A stretch of DNA of 64,000 nucleotides from assembly GCA_946413695.1 (NCBI GenBank), contig CAMKLV010000008.1, positions 1 to 64,000 of the forward strand. Reading direction: 5' to 3'. The notes beneath the pieces were generated by a model. The model searched no databases, was not told the origin of the DNA, and worked only from the letters and a program-made list of their open reading frames with translations. The position numbers and the translations under genes were made by a program. The stretch comes from Firm-04 sp946413695. Its GTDB lineage: Bacteria > Bacillota > Clostridia > Oscillospirales > Ruminococcaceae. Positions 50,701 through 58,723 of the stretch are shown one piece after another. The number at the start of each line of letters is the position of its first letter. Within the stretch, counting starts at the first letter, position 1.

Positions 50701-52099
50701 AATCCATGTGCCGGAATCCGTGAAATCAATCGGTGCGGATTGCTTTTCCGACACTGCCGTCCGGACGCTGACGCTGCCGGCGCATAAAAATCTGCAGCTT
50801 GCAGAGGGCGCGCTGCCTGAGAAATGGCTGGAATCGCAGGAAGGCTATCTCATCCTCGGCGACGGCATTCTCTATCAGTATACCGAACAGACGGCTTCTG
50901 ATGTGCTGGAAATCCCCGACGGAATCAAGGTGATCTATCCTGCGGCGATCAGCGGTGTCAGCGCGGCAAAGCTGCTTCTGCCGGACAGCGTCCGTGATAT
51001 CCGGAGCAAGGCGATTCAGAACTGCAGCTTTGAGACCATCACCATCTCACCGAAAACTGAACTGCTTGCACTGGACTGCATCGACGGATGCGAGTCGCTG
51101 AAAATGATCCGGAGCGGTACATTTTCTCCCGCGTATGCAATTGCAGTCCATATGGGCATCGCGTTTGAATCAACCGATACCGAATCAGCACCCGCATACC
51201 GCGAACCCGCGCCGGAAAGCGATCTTTTCAGCTTCGGCAACACCGGCGAAGCGTTCGGCGAAACCTATCAGATGCCGGAGGAGGCAAAGCAGGCACTGCT
51301 CAGAGCTTCTGCCGCGCCGGAGACGGTCGCAGCGCTCGATCAGACAAAATGGGCAGGCTCCTGCTACGGACTTTCCGCGGTGACCGTGCTCGTTCAAACG
51401 GGATTGCTCCCGCCTTCCGTGCTCGATCCGGATGCTGCCGTGCTGCACGATGTCAAGCCCGATGCACAGGCAATCGGTGTCATCAACTATTATCACTTCA
51501 CGCAGCATACGCCCTATGTCATCATGAACAGCGAGGGCAATGCCGATCAGACACAGTTCCAGCGGCTTCTGCGCGCCGTGCGCTATGCACAGGATTATAA
51601 CCGCTCCGGCGCGCCGTTCATCATTTCGATTGTCACAAAGGACGGCGGCGGACATGCCGTTGTCGGCTTCGGGCTTGAATCCGGCGAATGGGAGCGGAAC
51701 GGGCAGACCTATAACCGCCGCATCCGCATCTGGGATTCCAACTACGCCGGATACAACGATGACTGCTGCATCTATTTCGATGCCGTGTCACTCCACTGGG
51801 CACTCCCCGCCTACGGCATCCGCTTCGATGCCGACTCCGAGACCGCAGCCGGCGGCATCGGCGGCTCGAAGCAGAGCACCGCGCTGATCAATCACTTCCC
51901 CTATCCCCTGCCGCAGACAAAAGGCGATCTCAACGGCGATCAGAAATGCTCGGCAGCAGATGCTGTCCTGCTCGCACGCTGCTGCGCCGAGGACGAAACC
52001 GTGCCGGAGTATGCATATCAGGCATTCGCAAGCGCCGATCTCAACGGGGACGGCGTTGTCGATCTCGTCGATCTGCGCGCGATATTCCGCCTGATCTGA
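47780..52099 (+). CDS. Giant secreted LRR / papain-like / dockerin protein
   Basis: 1439 aa. Signal peptide 1-~28. Four modules follow, each a short beta unit (WEISGKVLTLTGTG; WNYADGTLTLSGTG; WEYADDTLTLTGTG; WELQNGVLTISGTG) plus LRR_5 repeats. Modules 1 and 4 are long and similar; 2 and 3 are short and similar, an A-B-B'-A' order. A papain-like region has Cys1195 (GSCYGLS), His1292 (GGHAVVGFG) and Asn1321 (WDSN). A type I dockerin (1382-1439) ends the protein (GDLNGDQKCSAADAVLLAR; ADLNGDGVVDLVDLRAIFR). The ATG at 47780 is preferred over 47774 because AGGAG is then 9 nt away. It is the larger relative of the gene at 38191. Confidence 0.9.
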   Translation: MIQNKLLGLLTAIVLLCMLPVPPLQVHAESGRIGDDITWEISGKVLTLTGTGATYSYSKKDDSPLWPYRLDCDELIVSEGITEIGELSLGRVNVQKITLPDSLLRIGGRNFNLNRLTQLTLPPHLEYIGDYAFNGMMNVNELIIPDSVKEIGAYAFLACRQLESVTLPDTAVQFGKGVFSGCDQLESIRLPDAMTEIPDAMFKNSSQLSEVNIPSHCSRIGAHAFAGTALPEIAIPAQVREIGASAFEGCRSVKEITMQEGVEKLEGNCFEGCAAQEIHVPESVTYIGADCFSDTAVRTLTLPTHKELFVAENALPEKWLKTQEGFLILGDGILYQYREKAEPFTEGITYGKFGDTVTWNYADGTLTLSGTGTADRSTKAEEIEALRSELNIHRIVIGEGITALGDAALLGVSKNIETVEFPDSLIRIGSANFANCSALKQITLPPHLESIGTAAFTGCTALTEVQVPDSVKAIGDSAFAGCTALSSVTLPAGLESLGKRCFYNCPLDDSIVPESCTEIGEYCFGSDAAPSPEQPRPAAPKNAESGYLQPNIAWEYADDTLTLTGTGTVSAQFLRNDLVITRVVIGEGITGISDSVLEQIHNYIDTVELPDSLLSLGGNNFAYCPALEQINLPPHLKSIGAEAFVNCTALTEVQIPDSVKTIGDSAFSGCIQLSDVKLPAGLKSLGKRCFYNCPLDDSIVPESCTEIGAECFSSDAETDPEQPVSDSGTLGGNVTWELQNGVLTISGTGATDSYKSRKSSPLWAHRFDCREIIVSEGITEIGDDAICTFSVEKLTLPDSLTTIGADTFRAFAGDHLDLPPHLESIGDYAFDGMPYVRELVIPETVKKIGAYAFSSSPMLKTVTLPDTGIQLGKGLFYNCPNLQSIRLPEAMTEIPDAMFNCCIRLREINLPAQCTRIGTSAFSGTAFTEIRIPARITELGTNAFQNCRNAKTITMEEGVESLGKCCFDGCTAEEIHVPESVKSIGADCFSDTAVRTLTLPAHKNLQLAEGALPEKWLESQEGYLILGDGILYQYTEQTASDVLEIPDGIKVIYPAAISGVSAAKLLLPDSVRDIRSKAIQNCSFETITISPKTELLALDCIDGCESLKMIRSGTFSPAYAIAVHMGIAFESTDTESAPAYREPAPESDLFSFGNTGEAFGETYQMPEEAKQALLRASAAPETVAALDQTKWAGSCYGLSAVTVLVQTGLLPPSVLDPDAAVLHDVKPDAQAIGVINYYHFTQHTPYVIMNSEGNADQTQFQRLLRAVRYAQDYNRSGAPFIISIVTKDGGGHAVVGFGLESGEWERNGQTYNRRIRIWDSNYAGYNDDCCIYFDAVSLHWALPAYGIRFDADSETAAGGIGGSKQSTALINHFPYPLPQTKGDLNGDQKCSAADAVLLARCCAEDETVPEYAYQAFASADLNGDGVVDLVDLRAIFRLI

Positions 52100-52181
52100 C
52101 GCGCGCTGTTGTCATTTTTCATATTCATCCTCCAATAAGAGAACAGTTTTCATACATGCACAAGAATCTCCTGCGGGAAGA

Positions 52182-52210
52182 TTGCAATCTCAAAACGATT
52201 GTGCTATAAT
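52182..52210 (+). promoter_or_regulatory. Promoter of the Ala/Thr-rich lipoprotein gene
   Basis: TTGCAA, a 17-bp spacer, TATAAT, with TGC before the -10. Confidence 0.85.
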
Positions 52211-52271
52211 ATGCCCGTACCGATTTGCAAGGGCATCCTTGCAAATATGAAATCAAAGGAGATACGTTAAA

Positions 52272-53075
52272 ATGATGAAGAAATCAATCTGTCTTGCAAT
52301 TCTGACTGCAGCACTGCTCGCACTCTCTGCATGCGGCGAAAGCTCCGCTGCGGACTCCTCTGCTGCGGAAACCACCGCCGTTTCCGGCACAGATACCACG
52401 GCTGCATCCGAAACGGCTGCGAACACCGATATCACCGCGGCTGATCCCACTGCCGCAGAAACCGAAACAGAAGCTGTCACTGAGGCTGCTGCGACTGTGG
52501 CTGAAACTGCTGCCGTCACCGAAGCAGCGACGGCGCAGACCGCTGCCGCACCCGCTGCCGATACCGGCTGGAAGGACGCCTACAAGGAAGTCATCGCACA
52601 GTTCAAGAGCGAGACCGACGCGAACGATGCAAAATGGGATCTGCAGGATCTCGATCAGGACGGCACACCGGAGCTGCTGCTCTCCGAGGGCGGCTATCAC
52701 GCAGGCAGCGTCCGCTATTATTACTACGAAAACGGCAAGGCTGCCGAGATGCAAGATGCAGACGGCGAGCCGCTCCGCTACGGCTGCTACGGCGAGGTTC
52801 TGATCTGCCCCGAGGAGCATCTGCTCGGCAGTCAGGATATGCACATGGGATACACCTTCGCTTCGATGTCAAAATATGAAAATCACGCGCTGACATCTTT
52901 GTTCAATCTCGATGAGAATTCCGGCGCAGTCGGTGAGGAAACCGTGACTTACAATGTCAACCAGACCGCCGTCACCAAAGAGGAATATGACGCAAAGCTC
53001 AGCGAGTTCAACGCAAAGAACTGGAAGAACGCAGGCGCAAAATACAGCCTTGACGATCTTTCCGCACTCAGCTGA
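52272..53075 (+). CDS. Lipoprotein with an Ala/Thr/Glu-rich stalk
   Basis: 267 aa. Type II signal peptide with lipobox LSAC (cysteine near residue 21). Residues ~22-95 are a low-complexity A/T/E/S stalk, probably a spacer across the cell wall. The rest is a compact domain with an EF-hand-like calcium loop, DLDQDGTPELLL, and YYYYENGKAAEM, seen in many Clostridial surface lipoproteins. AAGGAG precedes the ATG. Function unknown. A terminator follows. Confidence 0.82.
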   Translation: MMKKSICLAILTAALLALSACGESSAADSSAAETTAVSGTDTTAASETAANTDITAADPTAAETETEAVTEAAATVAETAAVTEAATAQTAAAPAADTGWKDAYKEVIAQFKSETDANDAKWDLQDLDQDGTPELLLSEGGYHAGSVRYYYYENGKAAEMQDADGEPLRYGCYGEVLICPEEHLLGSQDMHMGYTFASMSKYENHALTSLFNLDENSGAVGEETVTYNVNQTAVTKEEYDAKLSEFNAKNWKNAGAKYSLDDLSALS

Positions 53076-53097
53076 TTTTCTGCACCGATTATCAAAC

Positions 53098-53137
53098 AAA
53101 TGCCCCTGAGCACTTCAACCGCTCAGGGGCATGATTG
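53098..53137. terminator. Terminator between the lipoprotein and ABC genes
   Basis: An 11-bp stem (ATGCCCCTGAG with CTCAGGGGCAT) serving the convergent genes; the flanking T-run on the plus strand is weak (GATTGTT), and the minus side reads TTTGTTTG. Confidence 0.7.
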
Positions 53138-53163
53138 TTATATGTGGCTTTATGTGTGTCTTT

Positions 53164-54333
53164 TTATGCCGCAGTCCTGCCAGCCTGATACCGCCGGATC
53201 ACCATTGCTGCCAGCGTGAACACCGCTGCAAATCCTGCTTCAATCAGCATGCAGACCAGAACACGGTGTGCATCGTAAGCCTGCTTGCCGCAGATGAGAT
53301 CATTCGCCTGAATGTACCAGTATGCGGGGAGAAATTTAGCCGCGGCTGCAATGCTTTCGCTGAGCCATTCCATCGGGACAAAAATGCCGCAGAGGAAGCT
53401 CATGCCGAGTCCCAGAATCTGCGCAAGCAGATTGACAACAAGCTCGCCCGGATGGAAGCTCGCAATCAGCACGGAGAGCGAAGCCGCAATCATCGCAAAC
53501 AGGAAGCTGTTGAGCAGTGTCATCCATGCCCTGCCGCGGAACATGCCGAAAACTGCGATGCCTGCAATCATGAAGACCAGCCAGATGCACACCACAAACA
53601 GTGCGCTTCCGAGGATGATTTGCAGCATATAGGATGTCGGGCGGACACTGGAGCAGTCGGTGCGGTAACGGAGAATCTTTTTGTTCATCGTCAGCAGCAC
53701 CGGACAAAGCACCTCAATCAGAACAGAGAGCAGAATATACGGCAGATAGCGGAAATAATCATCAAAGAGCGGCGACATATCATGATCCGCTGCGGTTTCG
53801 TCAAAGTTCCGGATGGTGACTTCTGTCTCCGCAGAGAGCACGGATTCCGTTTTGCTGATCGCCTCAGGGAGCGAAATGCCGCCCGCCTGATAGGCGCTGA
53901 CTGTATTCATATATTCGGTCAGGAGCTGCTCGATCATGACATTCTCGTAGCTGTCGTGCATGTAGTAGTTCTCAAAGAGATCGTTGTAATCACCGGAACG
54001 GAGCTTTTCCGCATAGCCCTTTTTGATCGTCATGACATAGTGGATTTCAGCATTCCAGTTCATGTAGATTGTATCCTTGATGAGATCGGCGTCCCGTTCC
54101 AGCTCTTTCAGATCCTGCTTTTTGCCGATGTATGCTTTGAGCGCGCGGCTTTCCTCAGTGTTGTCATCGTCATAAACCACAATGCCGATTTTTCTGCCCT
54201 CAAAGACCTTTGTCGCGTCGGTTTCAGCGGAATGTGTCATAATGACCGCAATGACCAGAAAGATCACAATGTAAATGATACCGCTGGACATTTTGGAACG
54301 CATGACCTTGATGAATGCATTAAAGACTTGCAT
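53164..54333 (-). CDS. ABC-2 type transporter permease (second subunit)
   Basis: 389 aa. One N-terminal helix (~18-35), a large external loop (~36-195) and about five C-terminal helices (~197-380), the ABC-2/NatB-type layout. ILSVLIEVLCPVLLTMNKKILRYRTDC and the GRAWMTLLNSFLF-GIFVPMEWLSE segments fit the family. Its start lies inside the end of the first permease gene (14-bp overlap), so the two are coupled and probably form a heterodimer with the ATPase. Exported substrate unknown; peptides, antibiotics or ions are all possible. Confidence 0.88.
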   Translation of the reverse strand: MQVFNAFIKVMRSKMSSGIIYIVIFLVIAVIMTHSAETDATKVFEGRKIGIVVYDDDNTEESRALKAYIGKKQDLKELERDADLIKDTIYMNWNAEIHYVMTIKKGYAEKLRSGDYNDLFENYYMHDSYENVMIEQLLTEYMNTVSAYQAGGISLPEAISKTESVLSAETEVTIRNFDETAADHDMSPLFDDYFRYLPYILLSVLIEVLCPVLLTMNKKILRYRTDCSSVRPTSYMLQIILGSALFVVCIWLVFMIAGIAVFGMFRGRAWMTLLNSFLFAMIAASLSVLIASFHPGELVVNLLAQILGLGMSFLCGIFVPMEWLSESIAAAAKFLPAYWYIQANDLICGKQAYDAHRVLVCMLIEAGFAAVFTLAAMVIRRYQAGRTAA

Positions 54334-55450
54334 ATTTCTTTCTCCTTGACATAAAGAATCCGAGCAGAATCAGGACAACGGTCATCACCGCCATGGTAAT
54401 CACGGCACCGGACCAGCGGCGGTAATCGCTGTCGATATTGAGATAATAGAGACTGTCCGTGATGAGCGCTGCCGGATTGATTTTGTTGAACCACGGTGCA
54501 AAGCGTGCGATGATCATTTTCATGTTGCCGACCATCAGACCGCTGCAGAAGCAGCAGAACATCGAAACGCCGAAGCAGATACCGGTCTTTGTGCCGGTCT
54601 GGAATCTGCCGATCGAGCCGATCCAGAAGCCGAATGCAAGGCCGAGAATACCGCCGACAACCGATGTCAGATAGACCATGCCGAGCCGGCTGCCGAAGTC
54701 AATCTTCAGGATGAAATGCAGGAAGCTGACGGCGATCACCATGCACACAGACTGCACGAACATGCTGCCGAGCAGGCTCGCGCAAAGGCTGATGGATTTC
54801 GGTGTCGGCGAACAGCATTTCCGTGCGCCGAGCTTTGAGAGGTTGCCCTGATTCTGAATCGTGATGTGCAGACCTGTGATCGAGCCGTACATCGCGACCA
54901 TTGCGAGCAGATTCGTGAAGTAGACCATCGTGTAATCGGGGTTGCCCGCCGAGAGCGGAACGTTTGTGACAGGTTTCCACTCCGCACGCAGACTATCCAC
55001 AACCGCAGGCACGGCAGCCGGATCGTTCACGGCGCATTCTGTGATGACGGCGCGGTTTGCATTATACTGCTCTGCGAATGTGCGGAGCATGGTCTGCTCA
55101 AAGCCCTCATCCGTCACGCTGAGGGAAAGTCTGCCGTCCGCATGCAGGATGCCCTTGACCTTGTCATCGCGCAGGAGCGCATCTGCTTCATCCGCGCTGA
55201 CATACTGCACATCGAGCAGCGCGTCCTCGCCCTCAGAGAGCGAATCGAGCACCTGATGCAGTGCCGGATCCTCCTGTGCCTCGACCACCGCAGCCGGAAT
55301 CGCAGAGAAAGAATCCACCTTTTCGTAGATGCTGCCGAATGCAATCTTGAACACGGTGCCGAGGAACATCGGGAACAGAATCAGCCAGATGATCAGATCC
55401 TTGACGCGCAGACTGCAGCACAGCTCATATTTCAGATTATGCAGGAACAT
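54320..55450 (-). CDS. ABC-2 type transporter permease (first subunit)
   Basis: 376 aa. The same layout as its partner: N-terminal helix (~20-38), external domain (~40-175), then five or six helices. Motifs LGARKCCSPTPKSI and GLMVGNMKMIIARFAPWFNKINPAALITDSLYYL are typical of ABC-2 permeases. The ATG at 55450 sits 1 bp after the ATPase stop, with GGAGGAC inside the end of that gene as RBS. Confidence 0.88.
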   Translation of the reverse strand: MFLHNLKYELCCSLRVKDLIIWLILFPMFLGTVFKIAFGSIYEKVDSFSAIPAAVVEAQEDPALHQVLDSLSEGEDALLDVQYVSADEADALLRDDKVKGILHADGRLSLSVTDEGFEQTMLRTFAEQYNANRAVITECAVNDPAAVPAVVDSLRAEWKPVTNVPLSAGNPDYTMVYFTNLLAMVAMYGSITGLHITIQNQGNLSKLGARKCCSPTPKSISLCASLLGSMFVQSVCMVIAVSFLHFILKIDFGSRLGMVYLTSVVGGILGLAFGFWIGSIGRFQTGTKTGICFGVSMFCCFCSGLMVGNMKMIIARFAPWFNKINPAALITDSLYYLNIDSDYRRWSGAVITMAVMTVVLILLGFFMSRRKKYASL

Positions 55451-55451
55451 G

Positions 55452-56402
55452 TCAGTCCTCCTTGTCTCTGAGCGATTTGCCGGTGATCTCAAGGAACACA
55501 TCGTTCAGCGTCGGCAGCTCGGTGTAGACGCGCCCGAAGCTCAGGTCATTCTGCCGCAGCACATCGAGAATGCGGATGAGATTGTGTCTGCCGCCGGAGC
55601 AGCGGACCGTGAATTTTCCGTCTGCGTATTCGGATTCGTAAACATGCGGCAGGTTTTCGATCTCCGCGCGGACTGCATCGGGCAGCTCGAGAATCTCAAT
55701 CGTGACGGTCTCGGTGTTTTTGATCATGCGCTTGAGCTCGTCCTTGGTGCCCTCCGCGATTTTTCTGCCCTTGTCCATGATCGCAATTTGTGTGCAGAGC
55801 TGCTCGACCTCCTCCATGTAGTGCGAGGTGTAGATGACGGTCGCGCCGTTCCGGTTGAGCTCCGCGATGCCCTCAAGGATCTTGTTGCGGCTCTGCGGAT
55901 CGACTGCAACGGTCGGTTCATCGAGGATGATGAGCCGCGGCTTGTGCGCGATGCCGCAGGCGATGTTCAGTCTCCGGAGCAGACCGCCGGAGAGCTTCTT
56001 CGGGCGGAACTTGACGAAATCCTCGAGTCCGACAAATGCGATTGCCTCCTCGACATACTGCTTGCGGGTCGCTTTGTCGTGGATGTACAGACCGCAGAAG
56101 TAGTCGATGTTTTCGTAGACGGTCAGCTCGTCGAACACGGCAACATCCTGCATGATGATACCGATCTGCTGCTTGATATCGTAGGCGGTCGGCGTCATTT
56201 TCTTGCCGAAGATTTCAATGCTGCCCTTGTCGAAGGAGAGCAGCGAAAGCAGGCAGTTGATGGTTGTGGTCTTGCCGGAGCCGTTCGGTCCGAGCAGACC
56301 GAAAATTTCGCCCTCTTTGATTTCAAGGCTGAAGTGATCGAGCGCGATCAGTTCGCCGTAGCGCTTTACAAGGTTATCGAGTCTGACAACTGTTTCTCCC
56401 AT
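55452..56402 (-). CDS. ABC transporter ATP-binding protein (ABC-2 exporter)
   Basis: 316 aa. Walker A GLLGPNGSGKTTTINCL, Q-loop IGIIMQD, signature KLSGGLLRRLNIACGI, Walker B LIILDEPTVAVDPQ and the H-loop YTSHYMEE are intact. The C-terminal ~90 residues are the accessory domain common to drug- and lantibiotic-type ATPases. The ATG at 56402 is chosen over an upstream start because AAAGGAG precedes it and the family N-terminus fits. It is the first gene of the minus-strand operon, divergent from a two-component system that probably controls it. Confidence 0.95.
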   Translation of the reverse strand: MGETVVRLDNLVKRYGELIALDHFSLEIKEGEIFGLLGPNGSGKTTTINCLLSLLSFDKGSIEIFGKKMTPTAYDIKQQIGIIMQDVAVFDELTVYENIDYFCGLYIHDKATRKQYVEEAIAFVGLEDFVKFRPKKLSGGLLRRLNIACGIAHKPRLIILDEPTVAVDPQSRNKILEGIAELNRNGATVIYTSHYMEEVEQLCTQIAIMDKGRKIAEGTKDELKRMIKNTETVTIEILELPDAVRAEIENLPHVYESEYADGKFTVRCSGGRHNLIRILDVLRQNDLSFGRVYTELPTLNDVFLEITGKSLRDKED

Positions 56403-56442
56403 GATGATACTCCTTTCAAGGCGTTGTTCGCCCTTGCTGAGA

Positions 56443-56448
56443 TCATTA
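56443..56448 (-). promoter_or_regulatory. -10 element of the ABC operon, with no good -35
   Basis: TATAAT with TGC before it on the minus strand; at 17 bp upstream the sequence is far from TTGACA. This fits an activator-dependent promoter. Confidence 0.6.
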
Positions 56449-56495
56449 TAGCAGAAAACGGATGTCATTTACCAGTGTCAGAAATCAGTTTTCGA

Positions 56496-56511
56496 TGTGA
56501 CAAATGTCACA
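56496..56511. promoter_or_regulatory. Candidate response-regulator binding site
   Basis: TGTGAC-AAAT-GTCACA, a perfect 6-bp inverted repeat centred about 60-70 bp upstream of the expected ABC transcription start. This is the position of a class I activator site. NarL/LuxR-type regulators bind such palindromes. Confidence 0.5.
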
Positions 56512-56549
56512 ACCGTGCGCAATCCCCCGCTCCCCATATATTTTCAAAA

Positions 56550-56740
56550 CCGACGCCGCAGGCGACACCGCATCTTCTCACTTCTCACTCCTATCTCCTA
56601 ATTCTATATATATAAATCCGTCGCCGCAGGCGACACCGCAACTTCTCACTCCTCACTCCTATCTCCTAATTCTCTATATATAAATCCGTCGCCGCAGGCG
56701 ACACCGCAATTTCTCATTTCTCATTTCTAATTTCTCATTC
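56550..56740 (-). repeat. R2 repeat, tandem array of three (copy e)
   Basis: Three units of 68-bp period starting at about 56550, 56618 and 56686. Each has, on the minus strand, a purine tract (GAGAAATGAGAAAT-like) then GCGGTGTCGCC-TGC-GGCGAC. The hairpin differs from copies b and c by paired changes (GTCGCC/GGCGAC against GTCCGC/GCGGAC). The 408-bp gap 56403-56810 holds no gene: only the promoters, the palindrome and this array. Confidence 0.8.
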
Positions 56741-56755
56741 AATAAAACGCTGTTG

Positions 56756-56784
56756 TTGCGTTTTTGAACAGATTGTGGTATAAT
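56756..56784 (+). promoter_or_regulatory. Promoter of the two-component system
   Basis: TTGCGT, a 17-bp spacer, TATAAT, with TGG before the -10. Confidence 0.8.
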
Positions 56785-56810
56785 GGGGAAAATGAAAGGG
56801 AGGGTGCTGC

Positions 56811-57887
56811 GTGGAAAGTCTTTCGGAAAAGCTTGTCATTGCGTTGATCTGTGTGATCGGATTCTGCACGGCTGCGGGACTTGCCGTTCCTGTCGCGGCA
56901 CTGCTGATCACGCTCTGCATCTCTGCGGCGGTCATGCTGATCATGCAGGAGCACAGCAGAATCGCGGCGGTGCTGATCGCAGGCGGCGCGGCGCTGTGCA
57001 TTTTCTGTCCGGTTGCGCTCTGTGCGCTGCCGCTGCTGCTCTATGACGCACTCCGGCTCAGAAAATGGTGGCTGATTCTGCCCGCCGTCCCTGCGGTGTT
57101 CAGGATAAACGGCGCGCTCGGCATCACGCAGTATCTTGTGATTGCGGCAGGCATTGCGGCGGCGTTGCTGCTCTATCACCGGATCGGGTTTCTGACAGGA
57201 GAGGTCGGGCATCTCAAAGCGCTGCGGGATACTGTCACCGAGCGCAATCTGCATCTTGCCGAGCAGAACGAGAAAATGTCCCAGATGCAGGATGCCGAAA
57301 TCCGCCTTGCAACCATGAAAGAACGCAACCGCATCGCGCGGGATATCCACGATAATGTCGGGCACATGCTGACGCGCGCGCTGCTGCAGGCAGGTGCGCT
57401 GACGGTCATCAACCGCGATGAACAGCTCCGCGAACCGCTGCAGGGGCTCAAGGATACGCTCGATACCGCAATGACCAGCATGCGCGAGAGCGTCCACACA
57501 CTGCACGATGATTCCATCGACCTCAGAAAGGTCATTGCGGACAGCATCGCGGCGGTGGATTCCAGATTCACGGTCAGGCTCGATTATGATATCAGCGAGC
57601 ATGCGCCCGGCAGCGTCAAGCTGTGCATGGCGGGCGTTGTCAAAGAGGGGCTTTCCAATGCGGTCAAGCATTCAAACGGCGACAGAATCCTGATGATCCT
57701 GCGTGAGCATCCGGCGTTCTATCAGCTCGTGATTGAGGACAACGGGCGCTGCAGCGAGATCAGGGAGACCGGCATCGGGCTCAGAAATATGCAGGACAGA
57801 GTCAGCGGCATCGGCGGACAGATCAGCTTTACGCCATCAGAATCCGGATTCCGCATCTTTGCCTCTGTACCAAAGGAGAAGCTATGA
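56811..57887 (+). CDS. NarL-type sensor histidine kinase
   Basis: 358 aa. Residues 1-~125 contain four or five transmembrane helices with almost no external loop, as in intramembrane-sensing kinases. A coiled coil follows, then HisKA_3 with the phospho-acceptor His180 (RNRIARDIHDNVGHML). The ATPase domain has GLSNAVKHS (N box) and ETGIGLRNMQDRV (G box). The GTG start has AAAGGGAGGG upstream. It overlaps the regulator gene by 4 bp. Short-loop kinases next to ABC exporters often sense envelope stress or peptide antibiotics. Confidence 0.93.
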   Translation: MESLSEKLVIALICVIGFCTAAGLAVPVAALLITLCISAAVMLIMQEHSRIAAVLIAGGAALCIFCPVALCALPLLLYDALRLRKWWLILPAVPAVFRINGALGITQYLVIAAGIAAALLLYHRIGFLTGEVGHLKALRDTVTERNLHLAEQNEKMSQMQDAEIRLATMKERNRIARDIHDNVGHMLTRALLQAGALTVINRDEQLREPLQGLKDTLDTAMTSMRESVHTLHDDSIDLRKVIADSIAAVDSRFTVRLDYDISEHAPGSVKLCMAGVVKEGLSNAVKHSNGDRILMILREHPAFYQLVIEDNGRCSEIRETGIGLRNMQDRVSGIGGQISFTPSESGFRIFASVPKEKL

Positions 57888-58510
57888 AAATTGTAGTCAT
57901 TGATGATGATAAACTGGTCGCGCTTTCGCTGAAAACGATTCTCGAAGCAACGGGCACGATCACGGTTGCGGCAATGGGCGGCAGCGGCGCGGATGCCATC
58001 CGGCTGTATGAGGAGATCAAACCCGATGTCATGCTCATGGATATCCGCATGGAGGGCATGACAGGGCTGGAAGCCGGTGAGCAGATTCTCCGGCAGTCCC
58101 CCGAGGCAAAGCTGCTGTATCTGACAACGTTTTCCGATGATGAATACATCGTCAAGGCACTGAACATGGGCGCAAAGGGCTATATCCTCAAGCAGGATTT
58201 CGAGGGCATCGCGCCAGCGATCGAAGCCGTCATGCGCGGACAGAGCGTCTTCGGCGAAAAGATCATTTCGCGGCTGCCGGAGATGATGAAGCAGCAGGAA
58301 CGCTATGATTACGCCGCCCACGGCATCAGCGAAAAGGAGCGCGAGATCATGGAGCTTGTCGCTGCGGGCATGAGCAACAAGGAGATCGCAGCGCAGCTCT
58401 ATCTCAGCGAGGGCACCGTGCGCAACTATCTCAGCACGCTGCTCGAAAAGCTCGCCCTGCGCGACCGAACGCAGCTCGCCGTCTATTATTATACCGAGGT
58501 CAAAGGCTGA
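57884..58510 (+). CDS. NarL/LuxR-type response regulator
   Basis: 208 aa. The receiver domain has the acidic pair DDD near the start, phospho-acceptor Asp53 (DVMLMDIRMEG), the switch Thr (YLTTFSD) and Lys (AKGYILK). The C-terminal LuxR HTH is intact (ISEKEREIMELVAAGMSNKEIAAQLYLSEGTVRNYLSTLLEKL). Its start overlaps the kinase stop (ATGA). The probable target is the divergent ABC operon. Confidence 0.96.
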   Translation: MKIVVIDDDKLVALSLKTILEATGTITVAAMGGSGADAIRLYEEIKPDVMLMDIRMEGMTGLEAGEQILRQSPEAKLLYLTTFSDDEYIVKALNMGAKGYILKQDFEGIAPAIEAVMRGQSVFGEKIISRLPEMMKQQERYDYAAHGISEKEREIMELVAAGMSNKEIAAQLYLSEGTVRNYLSTLLEKLALRDRTQLAVYYYTEVKG

Positions 58511-58514
58511 CCGG

Positions 58515-58542
58515 TGCTCCCCTGTTCACGGGGAGCATTTTT
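58515..58542 (+). terminator. Terminator of the two-component operon
   Basis: An 8-bp stem TGCTCCCC with GGGGAGCA followed by TTTTT. Confidence 0.9.
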
Positions 58543-58582
58543 GATAATCAGTTATTGAAATGTATTAAATTTCTGTATGCTC

Positions 58583-58611
58583 TTTACAATCCGTCAATTT
58601 CGTGGTAAAAT
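58583..58611 (+). promoter_or_regulatory. Promoter of the GH9-dockerin gene
   Basis: TTTACA, a 17-bp spacer, TAAAAT, with TGG before the -10. The ~105-nt leader contains two hairpins (around CTGTGCAG and ATGTAC/GTACAT) before GGGAGGG. Confidence 0.75.
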
Positions 58612-58723
58612 GTAAGTGTGTGCAGTGATAAACGGGAGATGCTGCATACGGCACAACAAACTGTGCAGCCGGAAATGTACCGCGCCGACTGTACATGTCA
58701 TCAATTATCGGGAGGGATATTCT

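Noticed and set aside
56550..56740. CRISPR array
   Set aside because: Three units with a 68-bp period, but the whole unit is repeated, with no unique spacers and no cas genes in the window.
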